NCBI RefSeq assembly: GCF_000715075.1
Contig: NC_134100.1
Span: forward strand, 28,564,042-28,628,041
Direction: 5' to 3'
DNA length: 64,000 bases
DNA from: Nicotiana tabacum
Taxonomy: Eukaryota > Streptophyta > Magnoliopsida > Solanales > Solanaceae
Shown here: positions 11,457 to 21,888 of the stretch, piece after piece
How the letters are laid out: every line of letters begins with the position of its first letter
Numbering within the stretch: the stretch's first letter is position 1
The notes under the pieces: model-generated
The model's database searches: none
The model's input: the letters and a program-made list of their open reading frames with translations, nothing else
Told to the model about the DNA's origin: nothing
Made by a program: the position numbers and the translations under genes

Positions 11457-14129
11457 TGTAATGACCAGACTGGTTGTTTTGTGAGTTATAGATCCGATCC
11501 CCTATTTACTGCTTTTTCCGTATCTTTTTCAACTTATGTGACTTGCTGGAAGGTTTTGTTTTGGTTTTGGGAGTGTTTTAGTCCCTAAACAGAAGCTTAA
11601 GCTGTAGGATTTTGACCGTAGTCAAACTATATGAAGACGACTCCGGAATGGAGTTTTGTCAGTTCTGTTAGCTCCGTTGGGTGATTTTGGATTTAGGGGC
11701 GTGTTTGGATTGTGTTTTGGAGGTCTATAGCTAATTTAGGCTTGAAATGACGAAAATTAAATTTTTGGAGATTTTGACCGGTAGTGGACTTTTTGATATC
11801 GGGGTCGGAATCTGATTCTGAAAGTTGGAGTAGGTCGTAGTGTTGTATATGACTTATGTGCAAAATTTAATTCTATTCGGACGTGGTTTGATAGGTTTCG
11901 ACATCAGTTGTGGAAATTTAAAGTTTCAAGTTCTTTAAGTTTGAATTGGAGGGTGATTTGTGATTTTAACATTGTTTGATGCGTTTTGAGGGCTCAACTA
12001 AGTTCGTATGATATTTTAGGACTTGTTGGTGTGTTTGGTTGAGGTCCCGAGTTGTTATCATACCTTTTGGACTTAAGAAAAGATTGCAGAAAATCCGGTG
12101 TGTTTGTTTCTGGTTTCCTTAATCGCGTTCGCGAGGGAGGTCTCGCGTTCGCGTAAGGCATAAAGGAGGCCAGCAGAAGTTTGTTCTTTGCATTCGCGAA
12201 GAGGATCCCGCATTCGCAAAGGTATGGTCAGTAGAAACATCGTGAACGCGTGGAGTGGAACGCGTTCGCATAAAGGAAAGTGGAGCAGCTGGGACCCCAA
12301 GGAATTATTATACGCGTTCGCGTAGTGGTTACCGCGTTCGCGAAGCATCAGGAGGTGGAAGGTGTGCATTCGCGAGAGGTCCCTCGCGTTCGCGAAAGAG
12401 GAATTTTGGATCAGTAAATATTTTTTTATCATGTTCGCGAAGAAGGGAGCACCTGGGCAGATTTAAAAGTTCAAAATTGAGGGTTTATGTCATTTTTTAC
12501 CATTTAGACTTGAGAGCTCGGAATTAGGCGATTTTTGGAGAAATTTTCACGTGGGTGTTTGGGGTAAGTGATTCTTACCTATTTTTGGTTAATTCCCATG
12601 ATTATGTCTTTAATTTCATAATTAAATTAGTGATTAGGGGTGAAAAATTAGAAAAAATTTGAGAAAAGTTCTTAAGCCAAATTTTAGGGTTTTGATCAAG
12701 ATTTTGGTATCGGATTTGAGTAATTTTGGTACGAGTGAACTCGCGAATGAATGAGTGTTCATATTTTATAACTTTTACTCGATTCCGAGATGTGGTCCCG
12801 GGGAGACTTTTTAGGGCGATTTTCCAATTTCTTGCTTTAGGTTTGATTTCATTATCTAGATTAGTTTCTTATAGTTATATTTATGAAATGTAATTAATTT
12901 TGACTAGATCTGGGCCATTTAGAGTAGGATATCCGTGGGAAAGGCATTTTTACGGATTGATTTGAACTTGGTTCGAGGTAAGTGGCTTGCCTAACCTTGT
13001 GTAGGGAAATTCCCCTGAGGATTTGGTACTGTTTTGATATATGAGCATCGTGTACGTGAAGTGACGAGTGCGTACATGAACTATTTGTTGTAAAACTCCG
13101 TTTTTCACTAAGTAATAACCTGTTTCACCTTAATTGAGTTACACTGGCATATGTAATTATCCTGTTTAGTTTAGAATAGCATGTCTACGTGTTTTAATTG
13201 CTTATCTGAACTCTGTACAGTATGCTTAGTGAATTTTCTGCTTTTCCCTTGACTTGTACTTAGCCTAAATGGTAGGTTTTCTTGCTATAACTGTTATCAT
13301 ATTATTGAGCTGCATATTTACTTTGGGATTACAAAACAGTATTTCGAGAGATCCCCATGTTATGCATATTTACTTTGGGACTACGGAACGGTATTCTAGG
13401 AGATTCCCTTGCACATTTAGTTTGGGACTACGGAGCGGTATTTCTAGGATATCCCCCTGCATATTTACATTTGGGACTACGAGACAGTATCTCGAGAGAC
13501 CCCTTTTGTTATCTCTGTGTACTAAGCTGTAACCCTTCTATGACTTCATTCTTGTTAAATTTTAGTCCTTATTTTACTGCGATATTTTATTCTATATTGT
13601 TTTTATTATATATATACCAGTGGGACCTGACCTGACCTTATCACTACTCGACTGAGGTTAAGCTTGGCACTTACTTGGTACCATTGTGGTGTACTCACGC
13701 CTCTCTTGCACATGTTTATCGTGTGCAGGTCCAGGTACCTCCTTCCAGCCTCAAGTTTAGTTGCACGATTGCTGCTGATCAGGAGACTTCAAGGTACATC
13801 TACTCGCGTCTGCAGACCTTAGAGTCCCCCTCTATCCCCTTATGTTGATTCTTCCCTTATTTCTTAAACACGTATGTATAGAACAACTAGAAATTCTTAG
13901 AAGATTTTGACTTACGGTGTTCCGGGTCTTAGGAGAGTTGTTTACATTTTGAGAGTGATTATTGTATATGCCGAGCAGCATCTCAAATGCTTATTTAAAT
14001 TATCTGTTACTGTTAGTTATTAGCTTTCATGTTTTTTCATTTTATTTTTGCAAGTTATTAGGCTTACCTAGTTGTATTGACTAGGTGCCGTCATGACAAA
14101 TTCACAGAGGGAGAATTGTGGTCGTGACA
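11457..14129 (+). mobile_element. 5' LTR of a plus-strand chromovirus (family A)
   Basis: The LTR starts TGTAATGACCAGACTGG at 11457 and ends GTGGTCGTGACA at 14129, 2673 bp. It is directly followed by a primer site and gag. A CGCGTTCGCG word array sits at 12117-12440, about 665-980 bp into the LTR, followed by TTTAAAAG near 12459 as a possible TATA variant. Four ~60-bp repeats with ATTTACTTTGGGACTACGG lie at 13310-13500. The 5-bp left flank is CCAAC. The matching 3' LTR is absent, because the element is truncated in RT. Confidence 0.88.
12117..12440 (+). repeat. Promoter-proximal word array, CGCGTTCGCG type
   Basis: About ten copies of CGCGTTCGCG or close variants (GCATTCGCGA, CGCGTTCGCATA) spaced 15-50 bp apart. 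CGCGTTCGCG is a near-palindrome of CGCGAACGCG. The array makes ORFs on both strands, including a 119-codon minus-strand one, which are by-products. Confidence 0.75.
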
Positions 14130-14130
14130 A

Positions 14131-14144
14131 GTTGGTATCAGAGC
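14131..14144 (+). promoter_or_regulatory. Primer binding site, initiator tRNA-Met type
   Basis: TTGGTATCAGAGC begins two bases after the LTR end. TGGTATCAGAGC is the standard complement of the plant initiator-Met tRNA 3' end used by many Ty3/gypsy elements. Confidence 0.9.
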
Positions 14145-14329
14145 TCTATATTCATAGGTGTTGTGAGTCAGAAGCAGCTTTAGTAGAGTCTTGCGGATCA
14201 GTGCGGAGATGTCCGTATTTATCTTCGGGGGCTATGAAACTGTTAGGAAATTTCACTTCTTTTGATTCCTTGTCATGCGAAATTTGTTGACTTCAAAATT
14301 CTAAACTTCTGTCTACTATTCTCTCACAG

Positions 14330-15750
14330 ATAGTGAGCACACGTACAACCAGAGATGACCAGGCACCCGCGCCCCCTGCTAGAGCCGCTAGAGGTTGAGG
14401 CTGGGGTAGAGGCTGAGGACGTCCACATGGTGCAGCCAGAGCACCCGCACGAGCTGCCACAGAGGAGCCACAAATGTCTCTAGTCAGAGCGCAAACACTA
14501 GAGATGCCTACTACTACACCGACTCTTGAGGAGACCCTTGCACAGTTCATGAGCATGTTCAGTACTCTAGCTCAGGCAGGGTTGATTCCCCTTGCTCCTG
14601 CCACATCTCAAGCCGAGGGATAAGCACAGACTCCCGCCGCCCGCTCACCAGAGCAGCGGGTTCTGGTCGATCCGATTCCCGAGGTTATAGCGGTGCCACC
14701 TGTAGCCCTAGTTTAGCCCGAGGGCAGGGCATCAGTTTCAGAGGAGGAGCAACGTAGGCTCGAGAGGTACAAGAAGTACCACCCTCCCACTTTCAGTGGT
14801 TTGGAGACAAAATGATGCTTAGGGATTTCTGGAGGAGTGCCATCGTATCCTCCACACTATGGGCATAGCAGAGTCGAGTGAGGTTTCCTTCATAACATTT
14901 TAGCTTAGAGGGCCCTCCTATCAGTGGTGGTGTGATTATGAGTTGGACAGTCCGGTTGAGGAAGCTTCCCTTACATGGACACTCAGTTCTCGAACATGTT
15001 TTTGAGAGAGTATGTTCCTCAGAGCCTCAGAGATGCATGGTGCACTGAGTTTGAGTAGTTGCGCCAGTGTGCTATGACTGTATTAGAGTATGCAGTTCAT
15101 TTCAGTGATTTGGCTCGACATGCACCGGTGTTGGTTTCTACAGTTCGAGAGAAGGTCCATCGATTTATTGAGGGGCTCCATCCCAGCATCAGGACTAGCA
15201 TGGCCCATGTGTTAGAGATGTATATCTCGTACCAGTAGGTTGTGAGTATTGCTAGGAGAGTGGAGGGCATGCTTGTTCGGGATATGGAGGAGAGAGAGGC
15301 CTAGAGGTCTCGAGAGTCTAGCCTTTATTCTGGTGCTCGTGCCCCAACTGCAATTCGACATGGCGGGGGCTATTTGAGTCGCCCTGTTCATTCAGCTTTT
15401 CCATCCACCAGTGGTATTCTGGATCTCTAGGCCCCAGGAGCCTTATTATGCACTTCCAGTATCAAGTGTGCCTCCTCCACGGGGTACTTTCAGTGGTCAT
15501 TCTAGCGGACCTAGCTCAAGCCAGCCACATCATCCACGCCCTCCCAAAGCTTATTTTGAGTGTGGCGACACTTGTGAGGGATTGCTCCAGACTTAGGAGG
15601 GGTGCACCTCCACAGACTTCTCAAGCACTGCATCCTCCACCGGGTCCTCAGGCCATGATTTCAGCACCAACTACTACTCCACCTGCTCAGCCAGCTCGAG
15701 GTGGAGGTTGGGGAGATAGAAGTCGCCTGAGAGGGGGAGGCTAGGCCAGA
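14330..15750 (+). pseudogene. Decayed chromovirus gag
   Basis: The frame opens VSTRTTRDDQAPAPPARAARG, typical of Solanaceae gypsy gag N-termini, but the expected start codon is ATA (14330-14332). In-frame stops follow within 25 codons and recur. Recognisable parts in order are a Pro/Ala-rich N-terminus, LEETLAQFMSMF, ERYKKYHPPTFSG, SYQWW-like (GPPYQWW near 14918), REYVPQSLRDAW, VREKVHRFIEGLHPSIRTSM and VSIARRVEGML. The zinc knuckle is broken: FECGDT at about 15555 is followed by a frameshift into RDCSRLRRGAPPQ, which loses the His of CCHC. Gag would form the particle that packages element RNA; this copy cannot. Several small indels move the frame. Confidence 0.85.
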
Positions 15751-15759
15751 TACTATGCC

Positions 15760-16595
15760 CTTCCTGCTCGTATAGAGGCAGTTGCTTCCGACTCTGTCAT
15801 TACAGGTATTGTTCTAGTTTGTCATAGCGATGCATCGGTTCTATTCGATCCAGGCTCCACTTATTCCTATATGTCATCTTATTTTGCCCCGTATTTGGGC
15901 ATATCTCAGGATTCTTTGAGTTCCCCTGTTTGTGTCTACTCCTATGGGAGATTCTTTTGTTATGGACTGCGTGTATCAGTTGTGTTTGATTGTTCTTAGT
16001 GGTTTTGAGACCAGAGCCAATTTATTATTGCTCATAATGGTAGACTTTGATCTTATCTTGGGCATGGACTGTTATCGCCCCATTATGCTATTCTTGATTG
16101 TCACGCCAAGATCGTGACGCTGGCTATTCCAGGTTTACCGAGATTATCGTGGAGGGGTACCTTAGAGTACACTCCCAGCAAAGTTATTTCACTTCTTAAA
16201 GCACAACGAATGGTTGAGAAGGGGTGTGAGGCATATCTAGCTTATGTGAGAAATATCAGTATTAATACCCCTGCAGTTGAGTCAGTCCTAGTAGTGAGGG
16301 ATTTTCCTGATGTATTTCCAGCTGATCTTCGGGGCAAGCCGCCCGATAGAGATATCGACTTTGGTATTGATTTGTTGCCGGCACTCAGCCCATCTCTATT
16401 CCTCCATATCGTATAGACCCTCCTGAGCTGAAGGATTTGAAGGAACAGTAACAGGAATTGCTTGATAAGGGCTTCATTCAGCCCAGTGTGTCACCTTAGG
16501 GTGCTCCTGTCTTATTTGTGAAGAAAAAAGATGGTTTTATGCGTATGTGCATTGATTATTGCCAGTTGAATAAAGTCATCACAGTGAAGAACAGG
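15760..16595 (+). pseudogene. Decayed chromovirus protease and start of RT
   Basis: The retropepsin motif LFDPGSTYSY is present at about 15841-15870, with the catalytic Asp at 15847. The second protease motif DLILGMDCYRP follows near 16053. The linker RDFPDVFPADL and the RT entry [18 protein letters not shown] lead to [11 protein letters not shown], which ends at 16595. The next expected RT residues are missing, and unrelated AT-rich sequence begins at once, so the element is broken here with no RT palm, RNase H or integrase downstream. Frameshifts occur near 15940 and 16118. It is one polyprotein remnant with the gag upstream. Confidence 0.87.
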
Positions 16596-17157
16596 TAAAC
16601 TTTTATAAGTATAATTTTGGATAGTTACCATTATTACTATTTTTGGATATGGTAAATTATACACATAATATAAGAAAGTTTATGAAATTTTCTTTATTGT
16701 AAAGATAACTATTACTCACAAGAAAAGAAGGTTACTTTTTACAATTTTAAGAATTACGCGTACGAAAATTTGTATTCTTTATATGAGATTAGGAAAATTA
16801 GAAGTTGAGAATATATGTATTTTTACATGGATGTTTTAATAAAATAATAGTTTATGTATTTATTTTGTATAGTACTACGTGACCATAATATTAAAGTATA
16901 TTATAGTAAGTTGTATAAAGTGTATTAAAAATAAGTAGTATTTTAAGTAATTTGAGATAATTCTTAATTATGCGAGTAATTAGCAATTATCTAAAATATC
17001 TTGGATAAGACTAACACGTGACAGATTTTTGCCTTAGCAAAGTATGTGACTCATGACTTAGTTGATACAGGTGGACAAGTGAATCACTAGAAATGATTTA
17101 AATTTAATAGGCAAGAATTCCTAAAAGAAATCAGCCCAGAAAGAAATAAAGTTAAGG
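16596..17157. other. Unassigned AT-rich DNA after RT break
   Basis: No gene or element recognised. The sequence is AT-rich with no repeat boundary visible at the 16595 break. Confidence 0.4.
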
Positions 17158-17644
17158 GTGGTTGCCTTCTCTTTGTCCGTGCAAAAAAATGCAGTATCCG
17201 AGCCTCAAATTCTTAGGAATCCAACTTGTGACCTCTTGTGCTTTGAACAGTGCTCCCGATATCAGCTCAAGCTAGTGAACAAAAGAATGAGGTATCACAT
17301 AAGGCTACTTTTGGTTCTCAGGTATACCCGTGATTTCAATCCAAAAAGCACTTTCTTTTCTCAGTGAATGTAGTTGATAGATAGACATGTAATTAAAAAA
17401 AATATGATGTTGTGATGATAATGATAGTCTTTTCCCGTATTTCTCTGAGCAACTCAATCGAGAAGGGATCCCTATCTTGGTGGGGCAACCCAAATGGCGA
17501 GTGATTTCCTGTCATGCAACCGGTGCTTGCAGTCATGGCGATGCCTTCATTCTCTTGTCATATTCTCAATATCTGAACCTCATTTTTTCTCTTATGATGT
17601 CTCTGGAGAGAGCCAAGAATTTTCCTATAAAAAGGACCTCCCAA
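17158..17644 (+). other. Possible host-gene exons (unidentified)
   Basis: I do not recognise a gene. Positions 17429-17644 carry an open frame reading FPYFSEQLNREGIPILVG then QPKWRVISCHATGACSHGDA. It is preceded by an AG acceptor-like GATAG at 17424-17428 and followed by CAATG/GTAAGATG at 17643, a strong plant donor consensus. An upstream frame from 17158 could end at CTCAG/GTATAC (17321) in the phase needed to join (AG then T). Codon usage looks gene-like, but no promoter, start or family was identified. It could equally be a chance open frame or a captured gene fragment. Confidence 0.22.
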
Positions 17645-18582
17645 TGGTAAGATGTAAAATGAAGGTCCAATTGGGGTGCATATCCTAAATGGTTGCCAAA
17701 CATTTATTTTGTTGTTCTCGCAAACTTTACCTTATTCATGGACTTAAGTAGGACATTCTATTTTATTTGGTGAGTAGGTTTTATGGTAACCACTACCTGA
17801 AAATAATTGCACCATAAAGTGAATGCATGGATAAAATTTCATTCGGTTGATAAATAAGGCAATACTAGGATGAACTTTGCCGCACTAAAGGTTAGGACTC
17901 CTTTATCAAAGTAATTTAAAATATATACATATGGTCTGTAGGATGCATTTGCATCTACTAGAAGTATATCCTTACTGCTAGAGCATTCTGGCTATTTTGC
18001 CCTTCAACCTCTCAAATTTTCCTTTCTCTTCCTTGGATTAATTTATAAAATGCATGTTATCTTGTGATTGACATCAGAATAGTTTCCTGGTGATGCTGAT
18101 AGACAATATTCATACCCTCACCATATCACATGTTAAATTGTTTATGAATATGGTGAAAGTACATGGTCATAGCAAAGCCATTGTCCAATCCTTGCCGTGT
18201 TCTGCTGCTTCGTAGTTGCTAACTCCACGACCACCTATCAACATAACGGTTCTGACGAAAAATATCTTAAGTCAGGCATGTTAAGACTATCCCTTCTTTC
18301 TTTTGGCATGATCCATATGATACAATCGAAACGAGAAAATGTATAGCTTCCATAAATGACACTATTCATAAGAAGTATTAGAGGTGCCTAAGTTTTTGAA
18401 TTCCCCTATGTCCTATTATTTAATCATATGTTCATGGGTCTCAGAAAAATATGTAAGTTGAAAAAAGGGAGTTTACTTCATGATACTACTCAAGACATAA
18501 TGGTCTTATGACATTCCAAAAGATTTTATTAACGTACTGCTCATGCATTGCATTCATTCACATGTGCATTTACCCATGACTC
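17645..18582. other. Unassigned DNA, possibly U3 of the following LTR
   Basis: No coding region is supported. Part of it may belong to the LTR ending at 19579, whose start I could not locate. Confidence 0.4.
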
Positions 18583-18905
18583 AGACGGCGTTATATACAC
18601 GTATATATATATATGTATATGGAATATGGGAAAGAGATTATGGCGTTATATACGCATCATCACCTGATCAGCTGGTATACATTGATGATTTGCCCACAGT
18701 GACCGAGATGATATGATGGGACGCCCTCAGAGGCGTGATGATGTTATGGCATTATATACACGTATATATATATATGAGACATGGAAAAAGGTTATATGGG
18801 AAAGGTTATGGCGTTACATACGCACCACCACCTGATCAGCTGGTATACGATGATGATTTTGCCCACAGTGGCTGAGATTATATAATGGGATGCCCTCAAA
18901 GGCTT
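18583..18905. repeat. ~160-bp tandem duplication in LTR
   Basis: Two units each contain ATATACACGTATATATATAT, then GGAAAGGTTATGGCGTTA-like sequence, then CACCTGATCAGCTGGTATAC, and end with GCCCTCA-AGGC. Confidence 0.8.
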
Positions 18906-19579
18906 TATGATGTTATGTACATATAGACCTATGCATTACATGATATTTATACGCATATGCATGATACTATAAATATTTCATGATTTACAAAGCTATTCAG
19001 ATTTGCAGGTTGAGTCATTTACTTTATATTTCTTTCATGTCCTTAAATAAATGTTAACTTACTGTTATGTTTCAGTTATTCCTTACATAGTCAATACATT
19101 ATTCGTACTGACGTCCTGTTGTTGGGGACACTGCATTCATGCCTGCAGGTATAGATAATCAGATTGACGAACCCTCGCAATAGACGCGGTCTGTGTTCAG
19201 CCAAAGATCGGTAAGACTCCCTCTCATTCGGAGTGCAGCCAAGTTTTATGAGTTATCGTGTCAGAATTTTTGCTACAGACTTATGGGTAGGCCGGTACCC
19301 TATCCCATTTTATGCCAAATAATCTTAGAGACTTTATAGACACATATTTATTATGTACAGTATGTCAGAGGCCTTGATGGCCCGTATGTATCCATATTTT
19401 TATGAACGATGGTTCATTGATATAACATTTGCCCACTTACAATTGTACATTACGAGTTGTGGCCATGTTTATGTTGGCCCATGATAATTACCAAAGGAAT
19501 GAATGAGTTACAGAGTAGTTTGCTCGGGCCAGTATGGCACCGGGTGCCAGCCATGCCTCCCCAAGTTCGGGGCGTGACA
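18583..19579 (+). mobile_element. 3' portion of a gypsy LTR ending GGGGCGTGACA
   Basis: The terminus CCCCAAGTTCGGGGCGTGACA ends at 19579. Upstream are features I associate with one Solanaceae gypsy LTR family: ACTGACGTCC near 19110, GTGCAGCCAAG near 19222, TATGGGTAGGCCGGTACCCT near 19285 and GAGGCCTTGATGGCCCG near 19370. A ~160-bp direct duplication at 18583-18740 and 18744-18905 shares CACCTGATCAGCTGGTATAC and GTTATATACACGTATATATA. The LTR start, primer site and internal region are not identified. Confidence 0.6.
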
Positions 19580-20704
19580 TGAACCTCTTCTAGTTCTGTG
19601 TTAACAAAAATCCATTTGATGTCCCCCCCTCTCCTCCTTCCTCAGTTAGTTTAGCTGCAAAGGTCGCAGATGCAGGAATCAATTCCTCTATGGAAAATTG
19701 AAAACGTCGAAGTAAGCTGTGGCTTATAAATAGAAAGATAATGCGTTAGCAGACCGACTTGACAGGACCTTTTATCGGAAAAAAATTCTTGCAACTACGA
19801 AAACCACAACACAAGCACTCTTTCCTTCTCCTTTCAGGGCCTATCCGAAAGAGAATCCAGTACTTCTTGGTCGTGAATATCTGAACTGGTTGTTTGCAAT
19901 TCAAGAATTCTTGTTTAGGCAGTTTATACCACGATACCAAGGCAAACCCATGGAAATACCCCTTATATCAAAGATAGATAGACACTAAGTAACTTTATTG
20001 CATTGGAAAAGACTATAATATAACTATCCTATGGACCACTCTTGTTTAGTGTTATGGCCGCCCCGACTTACCACCTTTACGCTACTACTATTGTGATGTG
20101 AGCGGTTCAAATTGGTTGAATCTTTCTCAATCATCCTGGCCGGAACTTGTATGCAGCACTTGTACGGAAGTAAGTTTAGTAATGAGCATAACGACCCTAT
20201 TGTTCTGATGGAGAGAAGAACCTATGATTAGCTTTTCAGAAAATTTCCAAACGAACAATTTCAATGAAATCTTTCAATTTTTTATAGCTAAGAAAAGGCA
20301 GAGAATTTTTGAATTCAAGAAAAGAAAGTCATTTACCAATACACTTATTGTATACAATAGGAATTCCAAGCCATAAAAGGCAATGTGAATCCCTATGACT
20401 CCTCTCACTCTTAGGGACGGATTGAACACTTTATAGCTCTCAATCAAACCTTTGATATCACACCAAATTTTACTATTGGGTTTCCTATATAGGCCTCGTC
20501 CCTCTTAATATGCTGTAAATGTTGTTGATTATGAAAGGCATGATTTCTTTTTGAAGGTGAAGTTTGGAAATAGAACAATTCCTTTTGTCGTGTATCCTCG
20601 ATGCACTCAGATGCTATGTTTCAATTCTCGATTCTAGTATTAAGCAAAAGGTTACGCCTAGAGGTTCTATTTTACGGGTCAATCCTACTCTATCTTGAAT
20701 TGAA
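19580..20704. other. Unassigned DNA flanking organelle-like fragment
   Basis: No element or gene was recognised with confidence. The stretch 20100-20704 may be organellar because it abuts the atp1-like start, but I could not match it to a known gene. The 18-mer at 19804-19821 recurs at 25462-25479. Confidence 0.35.
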
Positions 20705-20803
20705 TTATGGAACTTTCTCCCCAAGCTGCGGAACTAACACGTCTATTAGACAGTCGAATTAGCAACTTTTACACCAATTTACAAGTGGATGAGATCGGTC
20801 GAG
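20705..20803 (+). pseudogene. atp1: Mitochondrial atp1 N-terminus (NUMT)
   Basis: ATG at 20705 opens MELSPQAAELTRLLDSRISN, continuing FYTNLQVDEIGRV. This is the start of plant mitochondrial ATP synthase subunit alpha (atp1), where the family has an FSPRAAEL-type opening, SRISNFYTN and VDEIGRV. About six of 33 residues differ from my memory of the tobacco protein, so this is an old nuclear copy or a diverged mitochondrial chimera. Similarity stops sharply after GRV. Only about 33 of some 500 codons remain, so no functional subunit can be made. Confidence 0.8.
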
Positions 20804-20892
20804 TGATCATTTGGAATAGTCCATTTCGGAGCAGAAGAGCCGTTTTCAAGTAGTGTTCGATCGATTACGAATTAATCAATATTCGATTTATT
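20804..20892 (+). pseudogene. ycf2: Plastid ycf2 fragment fused to atp1 start
   Basis: In the frame beginning ATTTCG at 20822 the sequence reads [20 protein letters not shown] and then SI. This matches the conserved plastid Ycf2 segment [18 protein letters not shown]. It is out of frame with the upstream atp1 part; the joined frame runs on as [15 protein letters not shown] and stops at TAG (20852-20854). Similarity is lost near 20890, just before the gypsy remnant. The join may predate transfer, since plant mitochondrial genomes often carry plastid pieces and chimeric ORFs. Confidence 0.78.
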
Positions 20893-20908
20893 TGATTAAT
20901 CGGGTTAC

Positions 20909-21180
20909 CTATTCTTTAACAAACCTGTTCCGGACCTCCACTATTGGGAGTTTCTTTTGCCTTATCGGTTGAAAGTTTGGATCCAGACTGAGCTTGTGGA
21001 CCGCTACCTCCAATCTGATAGCTATCATATCTGAGTGCGACCATGCAAAGTATTCAATGTTAGCTTTAAGAAAATTAATTATAACATGAGCTCGGGATTC
21101 AATCTTGTCTCCAGATGAAATTTTCATTCAAAAACTCTTCAAACAAAGGCATTTGTTTGAGTTCTTCCATGACTTGGTCT
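20909..21180 (-). pseudogene. Tat-lineage gypsy RT N-terminal fragment
   Basis: The minus strand reads NFLKANIEYFAWSHSDMIAI, then [19 protein letters not shown] and VRNRFVKE. This is the region immediately upstream of the RT core in Tat-lineage gypsy elements (IFAWS-DMPGI, HKLNVDP-PV-QKRR). The reading stops at 20909, where organelle-like DNA begins, so the RT catalytic motifs are missing. It lies in the same orientation as the protease and gag upstream. Confidence 0.82.
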
Positions 21181-21292
21181 CATTTGTTTCCTCTGGTACC
21201 TGAAAATATCTCGGAATCTGGTAGGATTCCGATGACTCCTTGCCTTTATTATCTTCATTCGGGAAGGGAGAAGTTATAAGTTCCTGTAATTG

Positions 21293-21888
21293 CTACTTAT
21301 TGGACTCGTTTCCCTTGCTACCAGAAATGGTCACTACATTCATCTCCCTTGCAGCTGGCTGGTCTCCTCTTATTTGCCTGACACCTTCTAAAGTTGGAAA
21401 TTTCAACAATTGGTGATATGTCGTGGGCAAGACCATCATCTTGTGTATCCAAGGCCTTTTGAGGATCATGTTATAGCTCATGTCACCATCTACCACATCG
21501 AACATGGTGGAATTTATTATACCTTCGGCGTGAGTGGGTAACAATATCTCTCCTCGGGTTATCACTCTTGTCAAATTGAAGCCATCGAGGAGCTTTGTCG
21601 CCGGAATGATGTTCCTAGTTAATTCTGCTTGCTCCAGAACTCTCCATTGTATGATGTTGGATGAACTTCCTGATCAACTAAATTACACTTAATTTTAGAA
21701 TCTAAAACATTGAGAGAGATTACCAAAACATCATTTTGTGGTAGAAGAAGTCCGTCAGCGTCCTCCTTCGTGAAGGTGATGTTGTCCTCCGATACTTCTC
21801 GAACTCTCTTGTTATGAGTCACCGATATCTTTGTTTTCTTCGCTGCTGAAAAAGTTACCCAATTGACTTCGTTTCCTCCGAAGATCAT
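21293..21888 (-). pseudogene. Tat-lineage gypsy protease region, frameshifted
   Basis: From high to low coordinate the minus strand gives FTKEDADGLLLPQNDVLVIS then LNVLDSKIKCNLVD. A frameshift follows inside the retropepsin DPGSS motif, where residues read QEVHPTSYNGEF in the old frame. The second frame resumes with TRGEILLPTHAEG, VDGDMSYNMILKRPWIHKM and ...FPTLEGVRQIRGDQPAAREM. In intact Tat elements these form one aspartic protease that processes gag-pol. The broken active-site segment makes it inactive. An in-frame gap separates it from the RT fragment. Confidence 0.85.

Noticed and set aside
12073..12432. 119-codon minus-strand ORF
   Set aside because: Generated by the CGCGTTCGCG word array inside an LTR; a plus-strand frame overlaps it.
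19580..19604. Near match to 32866-32890 in the Ogre LTR (TGAACCTCTTCTAGTTCTG)
   Set aside because: Similarity ends after about 25 bp on both sides; too short to call an Ogre fragment.
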